Source: Parapedobacter luteus (GTDB taxonomy: Bacteria > Bacteroidota > Bacteroidia > Sphingobacteriales > Sphingobacteriaceae). Taken from it: a stretch of DNA of 64,000 nt. The notes beneath the pieces are model-generated. The model made no database searches, was not told the origin of the DNA, and saw only the letters and a list, made by a program, of their open reading frames with translations. A program made the position numbers and the translations under genes. Location: the NCBI RefSeq assembly GCF_900168055.1, contig NZ_FUYS01000006.1, positions 124,001 through 188,000 of the forward strand, read 5' to 3'. Shown piece after piece: positions 53,301 to 61,787 of this stretch; position 1 is the stretch's first letter; the number at the start of each line of letters is the position of its first letter.

Positions 53301-53948
53301 TTAGGCGTTCTTTACTAGAATGCTTTCCAATACGTTGGCTACATCCTCGCATTTATCTGTAGCAGTTTCCATCGCCGACAATACCTCTTTATATTTAATG
53401 AGCGCAATAGCGTCCCTTTCAAATTCAAACAGTTCGCCTACGGCTTTATCAAAAATATAGTCTGCTTTATTTTCAATACTATTGATACGCACACAGGAAT
53501 CTGTGATATTCCGGATATTTTTCAGATTGCGCAACTCATGTATTGCTTTGGCGACATCTTCTGTTGCTTCCAAAATCAAATCGGCCATTTCAATGATGGG
53601 CTCCGTGATTTTTTCAACTTTATATAATTCGATCCGGTTGGACGCGCCATGGATAAAATCCGCCACATCATCCAACGAACTGGTCAATGTATGGATATCT
53701 TCACGATCAAACGGGGTAATGAAGTTCTTCCCCAATTCCAAGTGTATTTGGTGGGAAATATCGTCGCCGCGGTGCTCCAGATCTTCAATTTTCCGGGTAA
53801 GTTCTTTCCGTTTACTGGCATCTGAGAGATTAACCAATTCTTTAAGCAACTTCGCCATATCGATAAGGTTGCTGCTAGCCTGTTCGAATAAAGGAAAGAA
53901 CTTCTTGTCTTTGGGGACAAAATATTGGAATATGCTATTGAGCGACAT
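53301..53948 (-). CDS. DUF47 (PhoU-like) protein
   Basis: A 215-residue helical protein (SLNSIFQYFVPKDKKFFPLFEQASSN at the start, EDLEHRGDDISHQIHLELGKNFITPFDREDIHTL, ENKADYIFDKAVGELFEFERDAIALIKYK). DUF47 proteins are PhoU-like regulators of the adjacent PiT transporter. Its operon with pit begins just after a promoter with a -7 octamer and TTAACA repeats, suggesting control by a PhoB-type regulator (inference). Confidence 0.93.
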   Translation of the reverse strand: MSLNSIFQYFVPKDKKFFPLFEQASSNLIDMAKLLKELVNLSDASKRKELTRKIEDLEHRGDDISHQIHLELGKNFITPFDREDIHTLTSSLDDVADFIHGASNRIELYKVEKITEPIIEMADLILEATEDVAKAIHELRNLKNIRNITDSCVRINSIENKADYIFDKAVGELFEFERDAIALIKYKEVLSAMETATDKCEDVANVLESILVKNA

Positions 53949-53965
53949 AAAACAAAATATTTCTG

Positions 53966-54004
53966 CAAAAATATAATGTTAATGTTAAGTTAATGTTAAT
54001 TAAC
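53966..54004 (-). promoter_or_regulatory. Pho-box-like repeats and -7 element upstream of the DUF47-pit operon
   Basis: On the minus strand a TTAACATTAAC unit is repeated twice (complement of 53979-53999 region), giving TTAACA at 11-base spacing, then TATTTTTG (complement of 53966-53973). There is no -33 TTG. TTAACA with 5-base spacers is the B. subtilis PhoP-box form; the repeats overlap the -33 position, as for class II activators. Confidence 0.6.
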
Positions 54005-54033
54005 AAGCGATTCTACATTAACCCCCGGCTACA

Positions 54034-55071
54034 CTACATTGCGGTCTTTACTTTTTCTAACGTAAAGGCAAAGGTGGTTCCTAAACCTTCCGTACTACGC
54101 ACATTGATGGTTTGTTGGTGTGCCTCGATGATATGCTTCACAATGGAAAGGCCTAATCCCGACCCCCCGATTTTACGCGACCGACTTTTGTCTGTCCGAT
54201 AAAACCGTTCAAAAACCCGCGGCAAATTCTTTTCCTCGATACCAATTCCGTCATCGGTCACCTCCACCAGCACCGTTTCAAAAAGCTCATAAATCCGGAC
54301 ATTGGTCTGCCCTTTGGCTTTCCCATACTTGAATGAATTATCAATGAGGTTGACAAGTACCTGCCTTATTTTCTCCCTGTCGGCCTTTACCATCATAGGA
54401 TGCTGATACTTTTCCTTGAATACGAGGGATATATCGTGGGCAACAGCCTTATCCTCCATCGATTCCAATACTTCTTTTACTAACGTTGTCAAATCAAACC
54501 GTTCATAATTAATCGGTATCTGGCCACTTTCGAGCTTCGAAATCTCATCCAAATCCTTAATCAGGAACGTCAGTCTATCAAGATTCTGCGATGCCTTCAT
54601 CAAAAACTGCGTCCCCAGTTCGGGGTCTTCCAGCATCATGCCGTCTTGCAACGCATCGATGTAACCCTGGATAGCAAAAAGAGGAGTTTTGAACTCGTGC
54701 GAAATATTAGCCAGAAACTCACGCCTGAACCGCTCCTGCTCTTTCAGGGTATCGATTTCCTTCTTCTTTTCTTTTGCCCAATCCCTCACCTGCTGCTCCA
54801 CATCATTGATGGGATCGTCACTCAGCTTCTCGCCGAGTGCCTCTTTCAGGTCCTTCCCCAATTTGAGGTTATGAATGAGCTTATATATCAGTTTTATTTT
54901 ATTATAAATATACCGTTGAAAAAGGTAGTAAAATGCCAAAAAGCTAAGGGCGAAGGAGATGACGAGTGTGATAAAAAAATGCTGCCAGCTGTGCTGAAAA
55001 TAAAAATTCACACAGGCAATGGACAACCCCACCGCAAATGCGTTAATAAAGACAAGTAGGATAAATCTCAT
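54034..55071 (-). CDS. Sensor histidine kinase, PhoR-like
   Basis: A 345-residue kinase: two N-terminal membrane helices (residues about 3-21 and 32-52), a HisKA dimerisation domain with the H-box FLANISHEFKTPL (His125), and an HATPase domain with N-box VNLIDNSFKYG, G1 TDDGIGIEEKN and G2 GGSGLGLSIV. No PAS domain. It resembles Bacteroidota PhoR-type kinases. Its 3' end lies just upstream of the Pho-box-like repeats, but no response regulator is adjacent. It follows psd by 15 bases. Confidence 0.9.
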   Translation of the reverse strand: MRFILLVFINAFAVGLSIACVNFYFQHSWQHFFITLVISFALSFLAFYYLFQRYIYNKIKLIYKLIHNLKLGKDLKEALGEKLSDDPINDVEQQVRDWAKEKKKEIDTLKEQERFRREFLANISHEFKTPLFAIQGYIDALQDGMMLEDPELGTQFLMKASQNLDRLTFLIKDLDEISKLESGQIPINYERFDLTTLVKEVLESMEDKAVAHDISLVFKEKYQHPMMVKADREKIRQVLVNLIDNSFKYGKAKGQTNVRIYELFETVLVEVTDDGIGIEEKNLPRVFERFYRTDKSRSRKIGGSGLGLSIVKHIIEAHQQTINVRSTEGLGTTFAFTLEKVKTAM

Positions 55072-55086
55072 GACAACAATACATCA

Positions 55087-55746
55087 CTATGCAAAACGCC
55101 CTAACACGGTGAGCCCGCCGGAGACTTTATCTCCGATTTTCACATCTACCTGGGTACCCAACGGCAAAAAGACGTCTACCCTTGAACCAAATTTAATAAA
55201 CCCAAATTCCTCTCCTTGCTTTACCTCGGCACCTTCCTGTACATACCATACGATACGCCGCGCCATCGCGCCGGCTATTTGACGGAAGAGCACTTCTCGT
55301 CCCGAGCTTGTACGTACGGCAATACTGGTCCGCTCATTAAGCGTCGATGATTTTGGATGCCAAGCCACCAGGTACTTTCCGGGGTGATAACGGAAGAAAC
55401 TCACTATGCCACTGACCGGATTACGGTTGACGTGCACATTGACGGGCGACATAAAAATAGACACCTGTAGGCGCCTGTCGCAGAAATATTCGGATTCTTC
55501 CGTTTCCTCAATGACGACTACTTTTCCGTCTGCGGGACACAGGATCAGGTTTTCATCAGTTTTGATACGCCTTTTAGGGCTTCTAAAAAATTGCAAGATC
55601 GTGATCAGCAATAGGAAAGACAGGACGTACACCGCCCAAACGACAACTGTATTATCTGCGATAAAATAATGAACCAAAGCATTGGCCACAAAAATGACCA
55701 AGACAACGATTGCGATGCTGGTATATCCTTCCTTATGAATGGTCAT
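55087..55746 (-). CDS. psd: Phosphatidylserine decarboxylase
   Basis: A 219-residue short-form Psd: two membrane helices near the N-terminus (IAIVVLVIFVANALVHYF, VVWAVYVLSFLLLITILQFF), then FMSPVNVHVNRNPVSGIV, FRYHPGKYLVAWHPKS and the cleavage site EFGFIKFGSRVDVFLP, where the Ser becomes the pyruvoyl cofactor. It makes phosphatidylethanolamine at the inner membrane. A promoter at 55764-55794 would serve psd and the downstream histidine kinase together. Confidence 0.93.
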   Translation of the reverse strand: MTIHKEGYTSIAIVVLVIFVANALVHYFIADNTVVVWAVYVLSFLLLITILQFFRSPKRRIKTDENLILCPADGKVVVIEETEESEYFCDRRLQVSIFMSPVNVHVNRNPVSGIVSFFRYHPGKYLVAWHPKSSTLNERTSIAVRTSSGREVLFRQIAGAMARRIVWYVQEGAEVKQGEEFGFIKFGSRVDVFLPLGTQVDVKIGDKVSGGLTVLGRFA

Positions 55747-55763
55747 GCGTCAAGTTTAATAGG

Positions 55764-55794
55764 CAAACTTAGATAAACTTGCGCTCATGTGCAA
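55764..55794 (-). promoter_or_regulatory. Bacteroidota-type promoter for psd and the histidine kinase
   Basis: Minus strand: TTG (complement of 55792-55794), 20 bases, TAAGTTTG (complement of 55764-55771). Start of transcription near 55757, leaving a leader of about 10 bases. Confidence 0.5.
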
Positions 55795-55814
55795 GTAATT
55801 CCACCATTCCCCAA

Positions 55815-56972
55815 TCATATCCCTTTTTCACGTTCAATCGTGATGTTATAAAATCGCAGTTTACGTTCAGCCGTGTCCGGAAACACATCCATCGTGACGG
55901 TAAGGTTATCGTCGATATAATCACCATCGGCGTAGGAAGGAAACCAATATCCGACCCAATTAAGCCCCATCAGCAACAAATCGGCATATCGCTTTTGCGG
56001 AAAGGTCGTTTTTGCTTCGATTTTTCCCGGCTCGCCATTTCTGCGTACAAAAATTGTATATTCGACCGTCAATGGGTCGGGCAATTCGTCCAATTCGCCA
56101 TCAAACCATTCTCCCAAGTGCTCAATTAAGTAATTCGTAAAACCGCTATACTCGTCAATGGTACAACGCTTTCCAATCATCGCTTCCGCACGCGGAAAAA
56201 AGGATACCGGCAATACGCCATATTTGGGAGCATTGAAAAATTCATCGTCTTCATAAGCCTCGTATCCCCTCACAAACCTGCCCTTTTGATAGACTTCGTG
56301 GCCAGCCGGCTCCTTATTTGCATCGGCAAACAAGTAGGTTATCGCCCAGACACCATCAGGGCGCCCGTCCACGACTTTTCCCCGGCGGAGGTACCGTACA
56401 TATCCGTAGGGATTGTAGCCATCTGCCTCTACGGCGAAATCATATCGTCCATTTCCATCGATAACACGTTGCCGGCCGCGTTGATCCCAAAAATTACGGA
56501 TGAACATGTTATTTTCCTGGTATTCCACCTCCAATAACGGCTTACCGTCCGGGTAATAGTATTTCCACATGCCCTGCGGCGTATCTTGCACATAAGAAAC
56601 CTCCCATTTCAACTGCCCGTTGGGATGATAGGCCTTGAACGGCCCATCCTTCTTGCCATTACGGTAATTTCCACGTAAGATAGCCCTCCCCCAATTATTG
56701 AAATCGGCAAACTCGCCTACGAACACCTGCTTTTCAAAATCATAGGCAGCAACACGTTCTATCGCCTTGAATTGACAGTCTTTATCCGCCAGAAAATAAT
56801 ATTCATCGTAGAAAAAACGGGTCTTGCCACCGGGGGCCTTTTCATAGTATACGGGTTGCGCCGATACCGTATCCAAGCCCTCGGCCAGTGCCGACGGCGA
56901 AGCCAATCCCATCAGACTTATCAGCAACAACCCCATCATTTTTCGTCGACTATTTAATAATACATTTATCAA
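55815..56972 (-). CDS. Secreted protein with MORN-type (YwqK-like) repeats
   Basis: A 385-residue protein with a signal peptide (MMGLLLISLMGLASPSALA from the second Met) and repeats of the MORN/YwqK kind: GNYRNGKKDGPFKAYHPNGQ, MWKYYYPDGKPLLEVEY and more. The C-terminal region (VEYTIFVRRNGEPGKIEAK) resembles the TonB-like C-terminal fold seen in Bacteroidota secreted proteins. MORN repeats often form antitoxin-like or envelope-associated proteins; function unknown. Its ATG overlaps the stop of polA by 4 bases. Confidence 0.75.
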   Translation of the reverse strand: MINVLLNSRRKMMGLLLISLMGLASPSALAEGLDTVSAQPVYYEKAPGGKTRFFYDEYYFLADKDCQFKAIERVAAYDFEKQVFVGEFADFNNWGRAILRGNYRNGKKDGPFKAYHPNGQLKWEVSYVQDTPQGMWKYYYPDGKPLLEVEYQENNMFIRNFWDQRGRQRVIDGNGRYDFAVEADGYNPYGYVRYLRRGKVVDGRPDGVWAITYLFADANKEPAGHEVYQKGRFVRGYEAYEDDEFFNAPKYGVLPVSFFPRAEAMIGKRCTIDEYSGFTNYLIEHLGEWFDGELDELPDPLTVEYTIFVRRNGEPGKIEAKTTFPQKRYADLLLMGLNWVGYWFPSYADGDYIDDNLTVTMDVFPDTAERKLRFYNITIEREKGI

Positions 56973-59770
56973 TGTGCTTCAAGCCAGTTACTTCCCACGC
57001 CCAATTCTACCACGATGGGCACGGACATGGTCAATGCATTTTTCATATGCTCTTCTACTAGCTCCTTGAACACGGGGACTTCGCTTTTTGGCACGTCAAA
57101 CACCAACTCGTCGTGCACCTGCATGGTCATCTTCCCTTGCAGCCCCTGCCGTTTGATGGCCTGGTGAATGCCAATCATCGCCACCTTAATCATATCCGCT
57201 GCCGAACCTTGAATCGGCGCATTAATGGCATTTCGCTCAGCAAACCCTCGCACGGTTTGGTTGGCCGAGTTGATGTCCCGCAGGTAACGCCGCCGCCTGA
57301 GCAGCGTTTCGACATAGCCGTTTTCCTTGGCAAAGTTGATCGTATCATTCATGTATTTTTTTATACCCGGATACTGGGCAAAATACTGCTCGATGATTTG
57401 GGCGGCTTCCGAACGTGGTATGCCCAGGTTTTGTGAAAGCCCGAATGCAGATTGACCATAGATAATACCAAAATTAACCGCTTTGGCATTCCGGCGCTGC
57501 TCAGCGGTTACCTCCTCCAACGGCACACCATACACCTTTGCCGCCGTGGCACGATGCACATCCAGCCCCTTGGCAAATGCATCAAGCATGCCTTCGTCGC
57601 CGCTCATGTGGGCTACCAAACGCAGTTCGATTTGGGAATAGTCAGCAGACAGAATCACATGGTTTTCATCCCTTGGAATAAACGCTTTCCGCACTTCGCG
57701 GCCACGTTCTGTCCGAATGGGAATATTCTGCAAGTTGGGGTTGGTCGAGCTGAGTCTGCCCGTAGCTGCCACCGCCTGGTTGTAAGACGTATGCACGCGA
57801 CCCGTTATCGGGTTGATCAGCATAGGCAAAGCATCCACATAAGTCGACTTGAGCTTCTGCAATTGCCTAAATTCCAGAATATCCTTTACGATATCACTTT
57901 TAGGAGCGAGTGCCAGCAGCACATCCTCTCCGGTTTTATACTGTCCTGTTTTTGTCTTTTTGGCTTTTGGATCAAGTTGAAGCTTTTCAAAGAGCACCTC
58001 ACCCAACTGCTTAGGCGATGCAATGTTAAACCGTACCCCCGCCTTTTGATAAATAGTCTTTTCAATCTCGGCGATATCCGTTGCCAGGGAGGTCGACAGC
58101 TGGCGAAGTACCGGCATGTCAATATTGACGCCACATTGCTCCATCTCGGCAAGCACGTAGATTAACGGAAACTCGACTTCCTTGGCCAGTTTCATGGCTT
58201 CCGCCTCCTCCAAAAGCGGCTCGAATACAGCCTTCAGCTGCAAGGTGATATCCGCATCTTCCGCTGCATACTCTTTGATGGTTTCCATATCAACGTCCTG
58301 CATATTGCCTTGATTTTTACCCTTTGGCCCGATTAAGTCAGTAATCGGAATAGGGGTATAGCCGAGGTAATTTTCGGCCAGCACATCCATACCATGGCGG
58401 GTATCCGGATCAAGGAGGTAATGGGCAAGCATGGTATCGAAAAGCACACCCCGAACGGTTATGCCATAGCGCGCCAATAGCAGGATGTCGAACTTAATAT
58501 TCTGCCCAATTTTGTCGATGGCTTCATGCTCGAATACCGGTTTAAAAAATTCCAGGATACGCATACAGCCATCCCGATCCGCGGGTGTGGGCACATACCA
58601 CGCTTTGCCAGGTTCGACAGCAAACGAAAAGCCTACCAAATCAGCCGTATTGGCGTCGGTGCCCGTAGTCTCCGTGTCGAAGCAAAAGAACCGCTGTTGC
58701 GATAGCAAAGAAGCCAGTTCCTGTTGCAACGTCGCTGTATCCGCAAGTATGTATTCGTGGGGCGTATTGTGTACGCTCCGCCCTGCAGGTGGCGGCACAT
58801 ACTCCGCTGTAGCAACGGATAAGTCGCCACTGCCCTCCGCGGCATTGCCAAACAAATCCATCTGGGTACCTGCGGTAGATTTTACATCCAATACATTAAA
58901 CGCTTCGCCAAAAACACGCTTGCCCAGGGTACGAAACTCCAGCTCGGCAAACAATGGTTCCAGCGCTTCTCTGTTCGGCTCGCGAATTTCAAGACTGGAT
59001 TCATCCAGTTCAATGGGGACGTCCAATTGAATGGTCGCCAGCTTTTTTGAGATCAATCCTTGTTCAGCAAACGTCTCCAAGTTTTCTCGTTGCTTTCCCT
59101 TGAGCTGGTCGGTGTTTGCCAACAGGTTTTCCATCGAACCAAACCGCTTAATAAGATCTTTCGCTGTCTTTTCACCGATTCCCGGTATACCGGGGATATT
59201 GTCTACCGAATCCCCCCAAAGCCCCAGAATATCGATTACTTGCTTGACGTCAGTTACCCCCCATTTTTCGAGGATCTCGTTCACTCCTAATACCTCCGCC
59301 CCATTCCCCAACCGTGCAGGCTTATAAATAAAAATGTTATCAGATACCAGTTGGCCAAAGTCCTTATCCGGCGTCATGCAATAGACCGTATAGCCTCTTC
59401 CTTCGGCTTGTTTTGCAAGTGTACCGATAATATCGTCGGCCTCATAGCCGTCAAGCGTGATGATGGGCATATTAAAGCCTTCCACCAACCTAAAAACAAA
59501 AGGGATTGCCGCTGCTAAATCTTCCGGGATTGCTTGCCTATTTGCTTTATACAACTCAAATTCAGCATGCCTGTTCGTGGGCGCCATGGTGTCAAAGACG
59601 ACGGCGATATGCGTCGGCTGCTGCGTGCGCAACAGTTCCAGTAAGGTATTGGCAAATCCAAATATAGCCGAAGTATTAAATCCTGTAGACGTAATCCTTG
59701 GGGTCTTACTCAATGCAAAATACGCCCTGTAGATCAAGGCCATTCCGTCTAAAAGAAACAGTTTTTTCAT
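56969..59770 (-). CDS. polA: DNA polymerase I
   Basis: A 933-residue PolA (start MKKLFLLDGMALIYRAYF; a longer frame adds 15 residues). It has the 5'-3' exonuclease domain (GYEADDIIGTLA, WGDSVDNIPGIPGIGEKTA), a 3'-5' exonuclease domain with the catalytic DTET box intact (Asp365, Glu367), and the family A polymerase: motif A LSADYSQIELRL, motif B RRNAKAVNFGIIYG, motif C QVHDELVF. It repairs DNA and removes RNA primers. Overlaps the downstream MORN gene by 4 bases. Confidence 0.97.
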   Translation of the reverse strand: MKKLFLLDGMALIYRAYFALSKTPRITSTGFNTSAIFGFANTLLELLRTQQPTHIAVVFDTMAPTNRHAEFELYKANRQAIPEDLAAAIPFVFRLVEGFNMPIITLDGYEADDIIGTLAKQAEGRGYTVYCMTPDKDFGQLVSDNIFIYKPARLGNGAEVLGVNEILEKWGVTDVKQVIDILGLWGDSVDNIPGIPGIGEKTAKDLIKRFGSMENLLANTDQLKGKQRENLETFAEQGLISKKLATIQLDVPIELDESSLEIREPNREALEPLFAELEFRTLGKRVFGEAFNVLDVKSTAGTQMDLFGNAAEGSGDLSVATAEYVPPPAGRSVHNTPHEYILADTATLQQELASLLSQQRFFCFDTETTGTDANTADLVGFSFAVEPGKAWYVPTPADRDGCMRILEFFKPVFEHEAIDKIGQNIKFDILLLARYGITVRGVLFDTMLAHYLLDPDTRHGMDVLAENYLGYTPIPITDLIGPKGKNQGNMQDVDMETIKEYAAEDADITLQLKAVFEPLLEEAEAMKLAKEVEFPLIYVLAEMEQCGVNIDMPVLRQLSTSLATDIAEIEKTIYQKAGVRFNIASPKQLGEVLFEKLQLDPKAKKTKTGQYKTGEDVLLALAPKSDIVKDILEFRQLQKLKSTYVDALPMLINPITGRVHTSYNQAVAATGRLSSTNPNLQNIPIRTERGREVRKAFIPRDENHVILSADYSQIELRLVAHMSGDEGMLDAFAKGLDVHRATAAKVYGVPLEEVTAEQRRNAKAVNFGIIYGQSAFGLSQNLGIPRSEAAQIIEQYFAQYPGIKKYMNDTINFAKENGYVETLLRRRRYLRDINSANQTVRGFAERNAINAPIQGSAADMIKVAMIGIHQAIKRQGLQGKMTMQVHDELVFDVPKSEVPVFKELVEEHMKNALTMSVPIVVELGVGSNWLEAH

Positions 59771-59961
59771 CTGATTTATTTGTTCGCATTGGTGATGAAG
59801 CGTACCGTAAGCCACCGCAACCTACCATGATGGTTAGCGTCAATTCACCCACTTCACACAAAAGCGCATCGGTGTGGTTACAAAGATAGCGATATTGTGG
59901 TTTTTTTTCCGACTTTTGTGCCAATGACGGTATGCACCTTAGGACTTAACTTCACACTGGG

Positions 59962-60882
59962 ATGAAAGGCCTCGTTACCAAATCAACCGGGAGTTGGTAT
60001 GAGGTCCTTGCTGATGACGGCAACTTGTACCGGTGCCGCATCAAAGGAAAATTCAGAACCAAGGACATCAAGACCACGAATCCCATCGCCGTAGGCGATT
60101 GGGTGGATATCGCGCCCGAGGCCGAGCCGTATACAGCCATCATCGTTCGCCTACATGACCGACGCAATTACATTATCCGGAAATCAGTAAACTTATCAAA
60201 ACAGGCACAGATTATCGCTGCCAACCTGGACCAAGCTTTTTTAGTAGTCACGTTAGCTTCGCCCTTCACTTCATTGGGGTTTATCGACCGTTTCCTTGTT
60301 ACCGCCGAAGCTTATGATATCCCGGCGGGACTGATATTCAACAAACTCGATCTGTTCAGCGAGGAAGGAATGCATGTTCTAAACGAATATCAGTCGATAT
60401 ATAGACACATCGGTTATCCATGCTACGAGGTCTCCGCGCGCAACGGGACCAACATTAACATAATCAAACAGCTGTTCCAAGACAAAACAACATTAGTTTC
60501 CGGCCATTCCGGTGTAGGAAAATCAACGCTCATCAATGCGATCTATCCCCAAGCGGCGCTGCGCACGGCCGATATATCAGACTGGTCAGACAAAGGCCGG
60601 CATACCACCACTTTCGCAGAAATGATTATGCTTCCATTTGGAGGCCGACTTATCGACACCCCCGGCATCCGCGAGCTTGGCATCATCGATATTGAACAAC
60701 AGGAGTTGAGCCACTTTTTCCCCGAGATGCGGGAACGAATGAACGGCTGCCGCTTCAACAATTGCCGCCACATCAACGAACCCGGGTGTGCGGTGTTGCT
60801 GGCGCTCGAAGCGGGCGACATTGCGCCAAGCCGTTATGATAGTTATTTGAGCATCTATCATGGCAACGACACGCGCGCATAG
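59962..60882 (+). CDS. rsgA: Ribosome small-subunit biogenesis GTPase RsgA
   Basis: A 306-residue circularly permuted GTPase: OB-fold N-terminus (GSWYEVLADDGNLYRCRIKG), G4 FNKLDLF, G1 SGHSGVGKSTLINAI, G3 DTPGIRE, and a zinc-binding C-terminus CRFNNCRHINEPGC. It helps mature the 30S ribosomal subunit. The start of the plus-strand run with purine nucleoside phosphorylase lies here; the intergenic region toward polA holds no clear -33/-7 pair. Confidence 0.96.
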   Translation: MKGLVTKSTGSWYEVLADDGNLYRCRIKGKFRTKDIKTTNPIAVGDWVDIAPEAEPYTAIIVRLHDRRNYIIRKSVNLSKQAQIIAANLDQAFLVVTLASPFTSLGFIDRFLVTAEAYDIPAGLIFNKLDLFSEEGMHVLNEYQSIYRHIGYPCYEVSARNGTNINIIKQLFQDKTTLVSGHSGVGKSTLINAIYPQAALRTADISDWSDKGRHTTTFAEMIMLPFGGRLIDTPGIRELGIIDIEQQELSHFFPEMRERMNGCRFNNCRHINEPGCAVLLALEAGDIAPSRYDSYLSIYHGNDTRA

Positions 60883-60968
60883 GACCGTCCGAGATGTCGA
60901 AACACTTTGCATGGAAAACCTTGCATCTTTCCCCGAAAAAACAGAAGTTTGACCAATAAGTCATCACC

Positions 60969-61787
60969 ATGTACCACCTGATTGAAGAAACCACAGCGTT
61001 CATCAAGCATCGCATTGGCGATTTTACGCCGGAATTTGGTATCATCCTCGGCACCGGGCTCGGAAAACTGGCGGACGAAGTCACCATTGCCTATCAATTG
61101 ATGTATGCCAACATCCCCAATTTCCCGATTTCTACCGTGGAGTTTCACACCGGCAAGCTCATCTTTGGCGTGCTCAACGGACGCCGTGTCGTCGCCATGC
61201 AAGGACGCCTCCATTATTATGAGGGCTACAATATGCAGCAGATAACATTTCCCGTGCGGGTCTTGAAAGCGCTCGGCATTCAAAAGCTGTTTGTGTCTAA
61301 TGCTGCCGGCTCCCTTAACCCGAATATCCGGAAGGGCGATTTAGCCATTATCGATGACCACATTAGTTTATTGCCCGATAACCCGCTAAGAGGTGCCAAC
61401 GACCATAGACTTGGCCCCCGTTTTCCAGACATGAGCCGACCCTATGATGTCACGATGATTCAGGAAGGCTTAGAAATAGCTAAGCAGCATGGCATTACAG
61501 CTCACCGAGCGGTTTACGTTTCCACTCCGGGACCTAATTTAGAAACACGCGCCGAATACCGCTATATGCGCGCCATCGGCGGTGATGTCGTAGGGATGAG
61601 CACGGTACCCGAAGTCATCGTAGCCAACCACATGGCATTGCCCGTCTTTGCGGTCTCTGTCGTCACCGACGAAGGCTTCCACGAAGATCTTCAACCGGTG
61701 TCATTGGCCGAAATTGTAAAAGTAGCTTCTACAGCAGAACCCAAGATGACATTAATATTGAAAGAATTGGTAGCTTTGCAGCAATGA
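60969..61787 (+). CDS. Purine nucleoside phosphorylase
   Basis: A 272-residue PNP of the trimeric type: GIILGTGLGKLADEV (residues 20-34), VEFHTGKLIFG, MQGRLHYYEGY, VSNAAGSLNPNI and the catalytic region TPGPNLETRAEYR and GMSTVPEVIVANH. It splits purine nucleosides with phosphate. It follows rsgA by 86 bases and overlaps the start of the putative porin by 4 bases (ATGA), so the last two are coupled. Confidence 0.95.
   Translation: MYHLIEETTAFIKHRIGDFTPEFGIILGTGLGKLADEVTIAYQLMYANIPNFPISTVEFHTGKLIFGVLNGRRVVAMQGRLHYYEGYNMQQITFPVRVLKALGIQKLFVSNAAGSLNPNIRKGDLAIIDDHISLLPDNPLRGANDHRLGPRFPDMSRPYDVTMIQEGLEIAKQHGITAHRAVYVSTPGPNLETRAEYRYMRAIGGDVVGMSTVPEVIVANHMALPVFAVSVVTDEGFHEDLQPVSLAEIVKVASTAEPKMTLILKELVALQQ

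Noticed and set aside
57452-58165. 237-codon plus-strand frame inside polA
   Set aside because: Antisense shadow of the polymerase gene; residues rich in Arg, His and Cys without motifs.
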